Shown here in pieces: positions 11,505 through 20,059 of a stretch of DNA of 64,000 nucleotides. Each line of letters begins with the position of its first letter. The stretch's first letter is position 1. A program made the position numbers and the translations under genes. The stretch covers positions 62,001-126,000 of the forward strand of contig NZ_FNVO01000020.1 of NCBI RefSeq assembly GCF_900108175.1. Direction: 5' to 3'. The DNA comes from Thermomonospora echinospora. Lineage in GTDB: Bacteria; Actinomycetota; Actinomycetes; Streptosporangiales; Streptosporangiaceae. Under the pieces are notes generated by a model. The model had not been told where the DNA came from. It worked only from the letters and a program-made list of their open reading frames with translations, and did not search any database.

Positions 11505-11849
11505 GGGTCCTCCTCGCGGACGTGGGGTGCCCGCCGCGCGGTGGCACGGGACGGTACGGCCGACGGCGTCGATGCCGACGACACCGCCCCGCGAGGGAGG
11601 TTCCACGAAGACGAGGTGCGCGCCGGAGCGTCGATCCCCGGCGTGCACCACGGCCTCGGGCGCCATCCCTTTCCGGGTCCGGCGGGGCGCAGCGGCCTCG
11701 CCGGCACCGTCGCCCGGCGGTCGTTACGACGACTGTCCATCGCATCGGGCGGCCCCCGGAGCAGAACTCGGCCGGCACGGCCGTGGCCCGCCGCCAGGGG
11801 CGCCCGTGGGGGCGGCCGCTGTGCGCGCTCCGCCCCCGGACGTCACCGG
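11505..11849. other. intergenic spacer rpmF-rnc (345 bp)
   Basis: No convincing gene. The rnc frame stays open on the minus strand to 11666, but the extra residues show no recognisable domain. The region probably contains the rnc promoter and, at its rpmF-proximal end, the terminator-like hairpin listed separately. Confidence 0.5.
11808..11837 (-). terminator. terminator-like hairpin after rpmF
   Basis: An 8-bp GC stem (GGGGGCGG/CCGCCCCC) with a 14-base loop begins 12 bases past the rpmF stop on the minus strand. There is no T-run, as is common in high-GC actinomycetes. Confidence 0.5.
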
Positions 11850-12026
11850 TCAGCCCTGCGGGATGACCTGGCGGCGGTTGTAGGTGCCGCAGTTCTCGCA
11901 CGCCAGGTGCGAGATCTTGGGCTCACGGCATGTCGGGCATGCGACCAGGTTCGGCGCGGTGGCCTTCCACTGCGAGCGCCGGTGCCGCGTGTTGCTGCGC
12001 GACTTCTTCCGCTTGGGGACGGCCAC
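11850..12026 (-). CDS. rpmF: 50S ribosomal protein L32
   Basis: Small ribosomal protein of 58 residues starting [20 protein letters not shown], the canonical L32 N-terminus. Four cysteines (30, 33, 43, 46) form the zinc ribbon of the C+ paralogue type. GTG 12026 has GGAGGGCTGAA upstream. It is one base downstream of the DUF177/YceD gene, the typical yceD-rpmF pair. Confidence 0.97.
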   Translation of the reverse strand: MAVPKRKKSRSNTRHRRSQWKATAPNLVACPTCREPKISHLACENCGTYNRRQVIPQG

Positions 12027-12027
12027 T

Positions 12028-12612
12028 TCAGCCCTCCTGCTTTTCTTCTCGTTGGTCGGTCAGGCCCCGCAGCGCCGCCCATCGGGGGTCGGCGACCTCG
12101 TGGTGGTGGTCGGGTCCGGCGTCTGCCAGCCGTACACCACAGTCGGGGCACAGTCCGGGACAGTCGTCCCGGCACAGCGGGGACAGCGGCAGCGCGAGCA
12201 CCACCGTGTCCCTCAGCACCGGTTCGAGATCGATCAGATCTCCCTCGATCCGGCGCTCGTCCTCCTCGGCCTCCCCGCCGGAGCGGGTGTCGGGGTAGAC
12301 AAACAGCTCCTGGAACTCCGCCTCGAAGGTGTCCTCCAGCGGGTCCAGACAGCGCGCGCACTCCCCGGTGAGGGGCATCCGCGCCGTGCCCGTGACGAGC
12401 ACGCCCTCCATCACGGACTCCAGCCGCAGATCCAGCTCGATGTCCGTGCCCTCGGGAACGCCGACCATCTCCACGCCCAGATCCGCCGGGGCCGGCACGG
12501 TACGGGTCAGCTCTCGCATCGATCCGGGGCGCCGGTCCAGGGCTCGGGTGTCGAGCACCAGCGGGGCACGCGGATCGAGGCGGTCCAGGGCTTTCCTGCT
12601 TTCGTGCGACAT
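12028..12612 (-). CDS. DUF177/YceD family protein
   Basis: A 194-residue member of the YceD/DUF177 family, almost always encoded directly before rpmF and linked to large-subunit rRNA or L32 accumulation in other organisms. Conserved features include [11 protein letters not shown] near the middle and a cysteine cluster [13 protein letters not shown] in the last third, suggesting a zinc ribbon. ATG 12612 is chosen because the conserved sequence begins there; the frame is open to 12669. About 100 bp separate it from coaD. Confidence 0.9.
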   Translation of the reverse strand: MSHESRKALDRLDPRAPLVLDTRALDRRPGSMRELTRTVPAPADLGVEMVGVPEGTDIELDLRLESVMEGVLVTGTARMPLTGECARCLDPLEDTFEAEFQELFVYPDTRSGGEAEEDERRIEGDLIDLEPVLRDTVVLALPLSPLCRDDCPGLCPDCGVRLADAGPDHHHEVADPRWAALRGLTDQREEKQEG

Positions 12613-12711
12613 GATGGATCGTGGTCGTCTGGCGATGGCCGAATGGCGCCGACCAACAAGGGTACCCAACAGCCGGGACGGGACCCAACTCGAAGCCCCG
12701 CGGCCGGGCCG

Positions 12712-13191
12712 TCACTCCTGGCGCAACCGCTCCTCCAGCCGCCGGTGGACCACCTCGGGGACCAGCCCGGAGACGTCGCCGCCGTACTTGACGACCTCCT
12801 TCATCAGGCTGGAGGACAGGAACGCGTACAGCGGGTTGGTGGCCATGAACATGGTCTCCACCCCCGACATCCGGTGGTTCATCTGGGCGATCTGCAGTTC
12901 GTAGTCGAAGTCGCTGACCGCGCGCAGGCCCCGGACGATCACCGGGATGTCGTGCTGGCGGCAGTAGTCCACGGTCAGGCCGTGGAACTTGTCCACCTTG
13001 ATGTTGCCGTACTCCTTGGTGACCTCATGGATCATCTCCACGCGCTCGTCCACGGTGAACAGGCTCGTCTTGGAGACGTTGATCAGCACGCCGACGACGA
13101 CCTCGTCGTAGAGCTTGGACGCCCGGCTGATGATGTCTAGGTGCCCGTTGGTTACGGGGTCGAACGACCCAGGACAAAGGACACGGCGCAC
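12712..13191 (-). CDS. coaD: phosphopantetheine adenylyltransferase CoaD
   Basis: Penultimate enzyme of coenzyme A synthesis, joining 4'-phosphopantetheine and ATP. The 159-residue product has the nucleotidyltransferase T/HxGH motif as TNGH (14-17) after CPGSFDPV, and the C-terminal SSSLMKEV segment. GTG 13191 is supported by homology and by GGAAGGGATCTC upstream. It follows rsmD in the same direction, the common bacterial order. Confidence 0.97.
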   Translation of the reverse strand: MRRVLCPGSFDPVTNGHLDIISRASKLYDEVVVGVLINVSKTSLFTVDERVEMIHEVTKEYGNIKVDKFHGLTVDYCRQHDIPVIVRGLRAVSDFDYELQIAQMNHRMSGVETMFMATNPLYAFLSSSLMKEVVKYGGDVSGLVPEVVHRRLEERLRQE

Positions 13192-13326
13192 GAGGAGATC
13201 CCTTCCTTCGGCCAAACTCGCCACCCGCTCCACGAGGGACGATCCGCGGCGCGACGGTACCAAACCGGTCCAACCCGGCTTTCGCCCGGCATACCCCTTT
13301 CCACGGTGGCCGACCTCACCGGGCGT

Positions 13327-13890
13327 TCAGCCGGTGGCCCGCCCGTACCAGAAGACGGCCTCGCCGTAGCGGCGGTCCCGTTCCGGGGCGTATCCGTCCG
13401 GCCAGCGCAGCGCCGGGCCGCGCGCCGCCCGCTCCACCACCACCAGGGCGTCACCGGCCGGCCAGCGGTGGTCGCGCAGCGCCTCCAGCAGCCCGGTCAC
13501 CGTCTCGTCGGTCACCGCGTACGGCGGGTCGAGGAAGATCAGGTCGTAGGGCTCGGCCGGGGGGCGCCGCAGCAGCCGCTCCACCCGGTCGGCGACCAGT
13601 TCGGCGCCGGACAGCCCGAGCGCGGCGATGTTCTGCCGGATCACCTTGACCGCGCGGGGATGCGACTCGGCCAGCAGGGCGTGGGCCGCGCCCCGTGACA
13701 GCGCCTCCAGGCCCACCGCGCCGGACCCGGCGAACAGGTCGGCGACCCGCAGCCCGTCCAGCGGACCGAGTAGTGCGCCCACCGTGGAGAACAGCCCCTC
13801 CCGGGCCCGGTCACTGGTCGGCCGGGTGTCCCGGCCGGGCGGCACGACCAGCCGCCGTCCCCCGGCGATCCCGGCGATGACCCTGCTCAC
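13327..13890 (-). CDS. rsmD: 16S rRNA (guanine966-N2)-methyltransferase RsmD
   Basis: SAM-dependent methyltransferase for G966 of 16S rRNA. The 187-residue product carries the SAM-binding loop DLFAGSGAVG at 51-60 and the catalytic DPPY at 121-124. The N-terminal SRVIAGIAGGRRL is typical. GTG 13890 is the likeliest start; the frame continues 8 codons upstream. It lies 135 bp before coaD. Confidence 0.95.
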   Translation of the reverse strand: MSRVIAGIAGGRRLVVPPGRDTRPTSDRAREGLFSTVGALLGPLDGLRVADLFAGSGAVGLEALSRGAAHALLAESHPRAVKVIRQNIAALGLSGAELVADRVERLLRRPPAEPYDLIFLDPPYAVTDETVTGLLEALRDHRWPAGDALVVVERAARGPALRWPDGYAPERDRRYGEAVFWYGRATG

Positions 13891-13949
13891 TGTCCCCGCT
13901 CTCCTCCGGCGCACCGCAGGGCGCCGTCTTCCCTCGAAGTGTCACTCGC

Positions 13950-14031
13950 TTCGCCGGCGGCCGGTCCGCGTCGCGTTCCCTGGCTCGTCGTGAGCCTTGT
14001 TTCGCCGGCCGCCGGACCATGCCGCGTGTCC
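13950..14031. repeat. imperfect repeat pair between recG and rsmD
   Basis: Two about 30-bp imperfect direct copies (13950-13979 and 14001-14031) share TTCGCCGGC...CCGG and a GCG-rich end. Their cores CCGGCGGCCGG and CCGGCCGCCGG are also exact reverse complements, so the segment can fold as a hairpin and may act as the recG terminator. Confidence 0.5.
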
Positions 14032-14041
14032 GTGGCCCGTC

Positions 14042-16273
14042 CTAGGCCTTCTCCAGGAAGCCGGCGCGTTCCTCGTCGAGCAGACTCGCCAGCTCGGCGG
14101 CCAGGCCGGGGCAGCCCTCCAGCTCGGGGTCGGCGTCCACCAGGACGGTGGCCTCCTCGCGGGCGCCGCGGATCAGGTCCTCGTCCTTCAGCAGGGTCAG
14201 CAGCCGCAGGCTGGAGGCGCGGCCGGCCTGGGCGGCGCCGAGGACGTCGCCCTCGCGGCGCTGCTCCAGATCCAGCCGGGACAGCGCGAAGCCGTCGGTG
14301 GTGGAGGCGACCGCGTCCAGGCGCTCCCGGGCCTTGCTGCCCGCCTCGGCGTCGGTGACCAGCAGGCACAGCCCGGGCAGCGAGCCCCGGCCGACCCGGC
14401 CGCGCAGCTGGTGCAGCTGGGAGACCCCGAACCGGTCGGCGTCCATGATCACCATGACCGTGGCGTTGGGCACGTCCACCCCCACCTCGATGACCGTGGT
14501 GGCCAGCAGGACGTCCAGCTCCCCGGCGGCGAAGCGGCGCATCACCGCGTCCTTGTCGTCGGGGTGCAGCTTGCCGTGCAGTACCCCGATGCGCAGGCCG
14601 CCGAGCAGCTCGTCCTCCAGCCGGGGCAGCAGGTCCAGGACGGCCAACGGCGCGCGGCGGCGGCCCTCCTCCTCGCCGGGGTCGCCGGGGTCGCCGAACA
14701 CCGGGGCGCCCTCCTCGTCGCCCTCCTGGGCGCCGATGCGGGGGCACACGATGTAGGTCTGGCGGCCCTTGGCGGCCTCCTCGCGGATGCGTTCCCAGGT
14801 GCGGGCCAGGAAGTTGGGCCGTTCGGGCGGCACCACATGGGTCCGGATCTCCGCGCGCCCGCTGGGCAACTGCGCCAGGGTGGAGGTCTCCAGGTCGCCG
14901 AACACCGTCATCGCCACCGTGCGCGGGATCGGGGTGGCGGTCATCACCAGCACGTGGGGGCGGCCGGTGCCGACCTTCTCGCGCAGGGCGTCGCGCTGCT
15001 CGACGCCGAAGCGGTGCTGCTCGTCCACCACGACCAGGCCCAGGTCGGCGAACTGCACGTGCTCCTGCAGCAGGGCGTGGGTGCCGACCACGATGCCCGC
15101 CGCGCCGGAGGCTGCCTCCAGCAGCGCCTCCCGCCGGGCCTTGGCGCCCTGGGAGCCGGTGAGCAGCACGATCCGGGTGGCGTGGTCGGCGCCGCCGATT
15201 TGGCCGGCCTGGGCGAGCGGCCCCAGCATCCCGGTGATCGAGCGGTAGTGCTGCTGGGCGAGCACCTCGGTGGGGGCCAGCAGGGCGGCCTGCCCCCCGC
15301 CGTCGACGACCTGCAGCATCGCCCGCAACGCGACCATGGTCTTGCCCGCCCCGACGTCGCCCTGCAGCAGGCGGTGCATGGGGTGTTCGAGGGACAGGTC
15401 CTCGGCGATCTCCTCGCCGACGTCGCGCTGGCCCTGGGTGAGGGTGAAGGGCAGGGCGGCGTCGAAGGCGTCCAGCAGGCCGCCCTCGACACGTGGGCGG
15501 GCCTTGGCGGGCAGCGTGGCGGCCGCCAGCCGCCGCTGGGCCAGGGCGATCTGCAGCACGAACGCCTCGTCCCACTTCAGGCGGCGGCGGGCGCGCTCCA
15601 GCTCGGCCCAGTCACGGGGCCTGTGGATACCCCACAGGGCCTCCTTGAGGCCGATGAAGCCGTGCCGTTTGACGGTCAGCTCCGGCATCGGGTCGGGGCC
15701 GAGGTCGAGCTGGTTCAGCACGATCTCGACGCAGTCCTCGATCTTCCAGGACTCCAGGCCCTTGGTGGCCGGGTAGATCGGGATGATCTCCTCGGCGAAC
15801 TCCCGGGCCGCCTCCTCGGCGGACCGGCCTGCCGACCGGTCGGCGGCGATCGGGCGGAACTCCGGATGGGTGAGCTGCCGCTGCACCCGGCCGCCGCGCG
15901 GCCGGTAGCTGGTGACCTTGCCGGAGAACAGGCCGCGGGTACCCGGCGACAGCTCCTTTTCAGCCCGGTAGGAGCCCTTGCGGCCGAAGAAGGTGAGCTT
16001 CAGCTCGCCATGGCCGTCGGTGACGGTGACCTCCAGCAGGTAGCCGGGGGCCCGGGTGATGGTACGGCCCTGGACCTTGGTCACCTCGGCCATGACGGTG
16101 ACGTGCTCGCCGTCGGCCAGACCGGCCAGGTCGGTCAGCTCGCCGCGCTGGGCGTAACGCCGCGGGTAGTGGTGCAGTAGATCCCCGGCCGTGTGCAGGT
16201 CCAGGCCGCTCGCGAGCACCTTGGCCGTCTTGTCGCCCAGCAGGTTGCGCAACGGCTCGTCGAGTTTCGCCAC
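14042..16273 (-). CDS. recG: ATP-dependent DNA helicase RecG
   Basis: Branch-migration helicase for stalled forks and recombination. The 743-residue product has the N-terminal wedge/OB domain (about 1-150), Walker A GDVGAGKT at 305-312, DEQH motif II at 417-420, and the C-terminal helicase half with RGRVGRGS. Length is normal. An acidic Glu/Asp-Gly insertion between the two helicase lobes is typical of actinobacterial versions. It is upstream of rsmD and downstream of the DAK-type kinase gene, matching Streptomyces order. Confidence 0.97.
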   Translation of the reverse strand: MAKLDEPLRNLLGDKTAKVLASGLDLHTAGDLLHHYPRRYAQRGELTDLAGLADGEHVTVMAEVTKVQGRTITRAPGYLLEVTVTDGHGELKLTFFGRKGSYRAEKELSPGTRGLFSGKVTSYRPRGGRVQRQLTHPEFRPIAADRSAGRSAEEAAREFAEEIIPIYPATKGLESWKIEDCVEIVLNQLDLGPDPMPELTVKRHGFIGLKEALWGIHRPRDWAELERARRRLKWDEAFVLQIALAQRRLAAATLPAKARPRVEGGLLDAFDAALPFTLTQGQRDVGEEIAEDLSLEHPMHRLLQGDVGAGKTMVALRAMLQVVDGGGQAALLAPTEVLAQQHYRSITGMLGPLAQAGQIGGADHATRIVLLTGSQGAKARREALLEAASGAAGIVVGTHALLQEHVQFADLGLVVVDEQHRFGVEQRDALREKVGTGRPHVLVMTATPIPRTVAMTVFGDLETSTLAQLPSGRAEIRTHVVPPERPNFLARTWERIREEAAKGRQTYIVCPRIGAQEGDEEGAPVFGDPGDPGEEEGRRRAPLAVLDLLPRLEDELLGGLRIGVLHGKLHPDDKDAVMRRFAAGELDVLLATTVIEVGVDVPNATVMVIMDADRFGVSQLHQLRGRVGRGSLPGLCLLVTDAEAGSKARERLDAVASTTDGFALSRLDLEQRREGDVLGAAQAGRASSLRLLTLLKDEDLIRGAREEATVLVDADPELEGCPGLAAELASLLDEERAGFLEKA

Positions 16274-16409
16274 GCTCTACTTTCTACCGCGCGCCACCGA
16301 CGGGCACGCACCGCACGGCCGAAGGCCGCAGGCACACGGCCGGGTCCACCAGCGCATACCGGTGCGCCCGGCCGGGGACCGCCGATCGGGTCGGCGGCCG
16401 CGCACGACG

Positions 16410-16437
16410 AGGCCCACCGGCGGGCGCCGGTGGGCCT
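16410..16437 (-). terminator. terminator after rpmB
   Basis: A perfect 12-bp stem (AGGCCCACCGGC and complement) with a 4-base loop lies 22 bases past the rpmB stop on the minus strand. It isolates rpmB from recG. Confidence 0.75.
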
Positions 16438-16459
16438 GGTCGGAAAACCGGTGGACCGC

Positions 16460-16654
16460 TCAGACGGTCGGGCGGGTGACCTTGCCGGCCTTGATGCACG
16501 AGGTGCAGGCGTTGATGCGCTTGGTCGTCCCGTTGACCACGGCGCGCACACGCTGGATGTTCGGGTTCCAGCGGCGCGGGGTGCGGCGGTGCGAGTGGGA
16601 GACGCGCATGCCGAAACCGGGTCCCTTGCCGCAGACGTCGCAAACGGAAGCCAC
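16460..16654 (-). CDS. rpmB: 50S ribosomal protein L28
   Basis: A 64-residue ribosomal protein starting [15 protein letters not shown] and containing [14 protein letters not shown]. Cys5, Cys8, Cys50 and Cys53 make it a zinc-binding (C+) L28. GTG 16654 has TTGGAG six bases upstream. It is divergent from the DAK2-domain gene, with a shared 216-bp promoter region. Confidence 0.97.
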   Translation of the reverse strand: MASVCDVCGKGPGFGMRVSHSHRRTPRRWNPNIQRVRAVVNGTTKRINACTSCIKAGKVTRPTV

Positions 16655-16870
16655 GGGAAACTCCAAGTGATGTCGATGCTCTGTGGGCGCCCGGATCGAG
16701 CGCTCGCCGATGGCGCCCCTGACGGGCGCGCTCAGCCAGGGTAGCCGACCCTCGCTCGGGTGCGCGAATCAGTCCCTTCGGTGAAGGCTATCGCGAGTCG
16801 CCGCGGGCACGCTCCCTCCGCCGCCGGGCGGACCGGACAGTACGCTCTCGGCACGACAGGAGGAGTGGGT

Positions 16871-18478
16871 GTGGGCGAGGTCCTGGACGCGGCGGCGGTA
16901 CGGCGGTGGTGCAGGCTCGCCTCCGAGGCCCTGGGGCGTACCCGCGCCGAGATCGACGCGCTGAACGTCTTCCCCGTCCCGGACGGGGACACCGGCACCA
17001 ACCTGCACCTGACCATGCTCGCGGCGGCTGAGGCGGTCGAGGAACTGCCGGACGGCGCCGACAGCGCGCGGGTGTGGCGGGCGCTGTCCCAGGGGGCGCT
17101 GCTGGGGGCGCGGGGCAACTCCGGGGTGATCCTCAGCCAGGTGCTGCGTGGGCTGGCGGAGATCGTCGGCCCGGTGGCGGCCTCCGCGCCCGGCGAGGTG
17201 TCCGGGGACGTGCTGTGGGAGGCCCTGGGGTACGCCTCGGTGCTCGCCCGTACCGCCGTGGAGCATCCCGTCGAGGGCACCATCCTCAGTGTGCTGGAGG
17301 CCGCGTCCGCCGCGGCCGAGCCCGGCCCGGCGTCCGGCGGCGGGCCGACGCTGCGGCAGGTGGCGCGTTCGGCCGCGGACGCGGCGCATCGGGCGCTGCG
17401 GCGCACCCCCGGTCAGCTGGACGTGCTGGCCCGCAACGGGGTGGTGGACGCGGGCGCCGCCGGGTTGTGCGTGGTGCTGGACACGCTGGCGGCGGTCATC
17501 ACCGACGAGTTCCCCGAACGCTACGAGGTGCCCGTCCCCGACCATCCGCCCAGCGTGCGCGACGAGGCCAGGGAGCGGGGCCCCGGCTATGAGGTGATGT
17601 ACCTGCTGGAGGCTCCGGACGAGGCGATCTCCCGGTTGCGCCGGACCCTGGACGGGCTCGGCGACTCCCTGGTGGTGGTCGGCGGGGACGGCCTATGGAA
17701 CGTGCACGTGCACGTCGATGACGCGGGCGCGGCGATCGAGGCGGGCCTGGCGGCGGGGCGGGCGTACCGGATCCGGGTGACGTACCTGCACGCCGCCGAG
17801 GGGCCGCAGGCGCCGTGCACCGGCCGCGGGGTGGTGGCGGTCACCGCCGCCGACGGGCTGGCCGCGCTGTTCGAGAGCGCCGGGGCGCGGGTGGTGCGGC
17901 GCGAGCCGGGCCGGGTGCCGCCGATCGCGGTGCTGGTGGAGGCGGTGCTGGCGGCCGGCGACGAGGTGGCGGTGCTGCCGAACGAGCCCGAGGTGCTGGC
18001 GCTGGCCGAGGCGGCGGCCGAGCGGGCCCGCGACAGCGGGGTGCGGATCGCGGTGCTGCCGACCCGGGCCTCGGTGCAGGGGCTGGCGGCGCTGGCGGTG
18101 CACGATCCGCTGCGCCGGTTCGACGAGGACGTGATCGCGATGACCCGGGCGGCCGGGGCGACCCGGTTCGGCCATCTGCAGATCGCCGAGGGCGAGGGCT
18201 TCACCAGCGTCGGCATCTGCCGGGCCGGTGACGTGCTCGGGCTGGTCGAGGGGGACGTCGCGGTGATCGGCACCGACCTGGCCGGAGTCGCCCGCGAGGT
18301 GCTGGACCGGATGCTGTGGGGCGGCGGCGAGCTGGTCACGCTGATCCCGGGGGCCACCGCGCCCGCGGGGCTGGCCGGGCTGCTGGAGGAGCATCTGCGG
18401 GAGACCAGGCCGGACGTCGAGCTGGTGACCTACGAGGGAGGCCAGCAGCGGTACCCGCTGCTCATCGGGATCGAGTAG
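16871..18478 (+). CDS. DAK2-domain protein, YloV/FakA-like (fatty acid kinase family)
   Basis: The 535-residue product has an N-terminal DhaL-like ATP-binding domain with NVFPVPDGDTGTNL at 32-45 and ALLGARGNSGVILSQ further on, then the YloV/FakA middle and C-terminal domains ending in YEGGQQRYPLLIGIE. In Firmicutes FakA phosphorylates fatty acids delivered by a DegV/FakB partner; that role here is inference, and no FakB gene is in the window. GTG 16871 follows GGAGGAG at optimal spacing; the open frame extends upstream. It sits next to recG and rpmB, as in other actinomycetes. Confidence 0.88.
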   Translation: MGEVLDAAAVRRWCRLASEALGRTRAEIDALNVFPVPDGDTGTNLHLTMLAAAEAVEELPDGADSARVWRALSQGALLGARGNSGVILSQVLRGLAEIVGPVAASAPGEVSGDVLWEALGYASVLARTAVEHPVEGTILSVLEAASAAAEPGPASGGGPTLRQVARSAADAAHRALRRTPGQLDVLARNGVVDAGAAGLCVVLDTLAAVITDEFPERYEVPVPDHPPSVRDEARERGPGYEVMYLLEAPDEAISRLRRTLDGLGDSLVVVGGDGLWNVHVHVDDAGAAIEAGLAAGRAYRIRVTYLHAAEGPQAPCTGRGVVAVTAADGLAALFESAGARVVRREPGRVPPIAVLVEAVLAAGDEVAVLPNEPEVLALAEAAAERARDSGVRIAVLPTRASVQGLAALAVHDPLRRFDEDVIAMTRAAGATRFGHLQIAEGEGFTSVGICRAGDVLGLVEGDVAVIGTDLAGVAREVLDRMLWGGGELVTLIPGATAPAGLAGLLEEHLRETRPDVELVTYEGGQQRYPLLIGIE

Positions 18479-18480
18479 GC

Positions 18481-18679
18481 CCCGTAGGCGGCAGTAGGTC
18501 CCGTGCACGGCGGCAGATGCCGCACGAGGCAGCAGGTCCTATGCGCGGTAGGTCCCGGGTGCGGCGGCAGATCCCACATAAAACGGCAGGTGCCGCATGA
18601 GGCGATAGGTGCCGCATGAGGCGATAGGTGCCGCATGAGGCGATAGGTGCCGCATGAGGCGATAGGTGCCGCATGAGGC
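18481..18679. repeat. 19-bp tandem repeat tract downstream of the DAK2 gene
   Basis: Five head-to-tail 19-bp units run from 18585 to 18679; the last four are identical (gataggtgccgcatgaggc) and the first begins ggca instead. Upstream, 18481-18584 holds degenerate relatives of the same unit (ggcagatgccgcacgaggc and others). Each unit contains the dyad GCCgcatgaGGC. The surrounding 311-bp gap (18479-18789) contains no gene; the apparent minus-strand reading frames across it are just translations of the repeat. Confidence 0.9.
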
Positions 18680-18789
18680 GGCGGCGCCCCGGCCTGGCTT
18701 GGAGGATGGGACAGGCCGGCCGGGACGCCGCCGGGCAGGTGGTGGCCCGGGTTCCGTCCTGCGGGGATCCGGGCCTGGCGACAGGCGGG

Positions 18790-19062
18790 TCAGGCCGCGT
18801 CGCCGAGTACGCGGCGGATGCCGGTGATCGCGGTGTCGATGTCGTGGGCCGGCGCGATCCGCTCGGCCCACGCCCACCAGAACCAGGCCTCGTCGCTGAC
18901 GCTCTCCACGATCACGTGCTCCTCCGCCACCGGCATGTCGGGATTGATCACGTGCAGGGTCGGCGGCCTGTCGAGCGGCTCGTCCAGCCGGGCGCACAGT
19001 CCTTCACGGCTCAGCCGTCCGGCGAGCTCCTCCAGCTGCCGGTAGGGCTCCTGGATCGGCAT
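18790..19062 (-). CDS. hypothetical 90-residue protein
   Basis: I do not recognise a family. The product starts MPIQEPYRQLEELAGRL and has an amphipathic N-terminal helix, a middle PPTLHVINPD segment and a Trp-rich EAWFWWAWAERI motif followed by DIDTAITGIRRVLG. It looks like a compact alpha/beta protein. I recall short proteins of this style being common orphan genes in Actinomadura-type genomes, often near HTH regulators; none is next to it here. The start has GGAGG eight bases upstream. The upstream 140 bp is notably AT-rich and carries short repeats. Confidence 0.7.
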   Translation of the reverse strand: MPIQEPYRQLEELAGRLSREGLCARLDEPLDRPPTLHVINPDMPVAEEHVIVESVSDEAWFWWAWAERIAPAHDIDTAITGIRRVLGDAA

Positions 19063-19116
19063 GGGTATTACCTCCACTGGCCCATCGGGTTTCGGGCCAT
19101 GCATGAAGGATGTTTT

Positions 19117-19180
19117 GGCTTTACCTAAATAGGCAAACGGAACCGGCCTTCTTGCCCATAGCTTTACCTGCGGCTTTACC
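19117..19180 (-). promoter_or_regulatory. three GGTAAAGC direct repeats upstream of the 90-residue gene
   Basis: On the minus strand GGTAAAGC occurs at 19173-19180, 19161-19168 and 19118-19125, two of them followed by another C. They lie in an AT-richer segment between thiD and the small gene, 56-118 bp from its start. They could be operator iterons; the binding factor is unknown. Confidence 0.4.
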
Positions 19181-19204
19181 CGGAGCATGCCCCGGGCGGG
19201 TACC

Positions 19205-20011
19205 TCAGCCGCGCAGGTGCCAGCCGTGGTCGACCGGGCCGATGCCGGCGCCGAGGGGGAAGCCGGCCGCGATGGCCCCGGTGACGTACTCCTTGGCCAG
19301 CCGAACCGCGGTGGGCACGTCCTCGCCCAGCGCCAGGTGCGAGGCGATGGCCGAGGCCAGCGTGCAGCCCGTCCCATGGGTGTGCCGGTTGTCGTGCCGG
19401 GGGGCGCTGAAGCGGTACTCGCGCTCGCCGTCGAACAGCAGGTCGGCGGGCTCGCCGGGCAGGTGGCCGCCCTTGATCAGCGCCCAGCGGGGACCGAGCG
19501 CCTTGACCGCCTCGGCGGCCTCGCGCATCCCCGCCTCGTCCACCACCTTGACCCCGGTGAGCTGCTCGACCTCCCACAGGTTGGGGGTCGCCACGGTCGC
19601 GGCGGGCAGCAGGGCGGTGCGCACCGCGTGCACCGCCTCGGGGGCCAGCAGCGGGTCGCCGTGCTTGGAGACGCCGACCGGATCGACGACCACGGGCGCC
19701 TCCAGCCCCGCCAACATCTCAGCCACGATCTCCACCAGGACGGGTGAGGCCAGCATTCCGGTCTTGACCGCCTGCGCCCCGATGTCGGACAGCACCGAGT
19801 CCAGTTGGGCCCGCACCGCCTCCGGCGGCAGTTCCCAGTAGCCCTGCACGCCGAGGGAGTTCTGCGCGGTGACCGCCGTGATGACGCTCATGCCGTGCAC
19901 GCCGAGGGCGAGCATCGTCTTGAGGTCGGCCTGGATGCCGGCCCCTCCCCCAGAGTCGGAACCGGCGACGGTGAGCACCCTGGCGGGGGCGGCGGCGGGG
20001 GTGTGATTCAT
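19205..20011 (-). CDS. thiD: hydroxymethylpyrimidine/phosphomethylpyrimidine kinase ThiD
   Basis: Phosphorylates HMP to HMP-PP for thiamine synthesis; ribokinase fold. The 268-residue product has [15 protein letters not shown] at 17-31, [12 protein letters not shown], and the C-terminal [14 protein letters not shown] anion-hole motif. ATG 20011 is preferred over one three codons upstream. Together with thiL about 800 bp away it forms a thiamine pair split by a membrane protein gene. Confidence 0.95.
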   Translation of the reverse strand: MNHTPAAAPARVLTVAGSDSGGGAGIQADLKTMLALGVHGMSVITAVTAQNSLGVQGYWELPPEAVRAQLDSVLSDIGAQAVKTGMLASPVLVEIVAEMLAGLEAPVVVDPVGVSKHGDPLLAPEAVHAVRTALLPAATVATPNLWEVEQLTGVKVVDEAGMREAAEAVKALGPRWALIKGGHLPGEPADLLFDGEREYRFSAPRHDNRHTHGTGCTLASAIASHLALGEDVPTAVRLAKEYVTGAIAAGFPLGAGIGPVDHGWHLRG

Positions 20012-20059
20012 GCGGCCCACCCTAGCCCCGGGGGTCCGCGGGCCGCCTGGACGAGCGGG

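Noticed and set aside
11505-11666. N-terminal extension of RNase III from an upstream start
   Set aside because: The extra residues are not RNase III-like, and the strong AGGAGG lies before GTG 11504.
18430-18674. Minus-strand reading frames encoding a repeated peptide (MRHLSPHAAPIAS...)
   Set aside because: They are direct translations of the 19-bp tandem repeat. Since 19 is not a multiple of three, the peptide repeats every 57 bases, without independent coding signs.
18585-18679. Tandem repeats as a CRISPR array
   Set aside because: Units are contiguous with no spacers and there are no cas genes.
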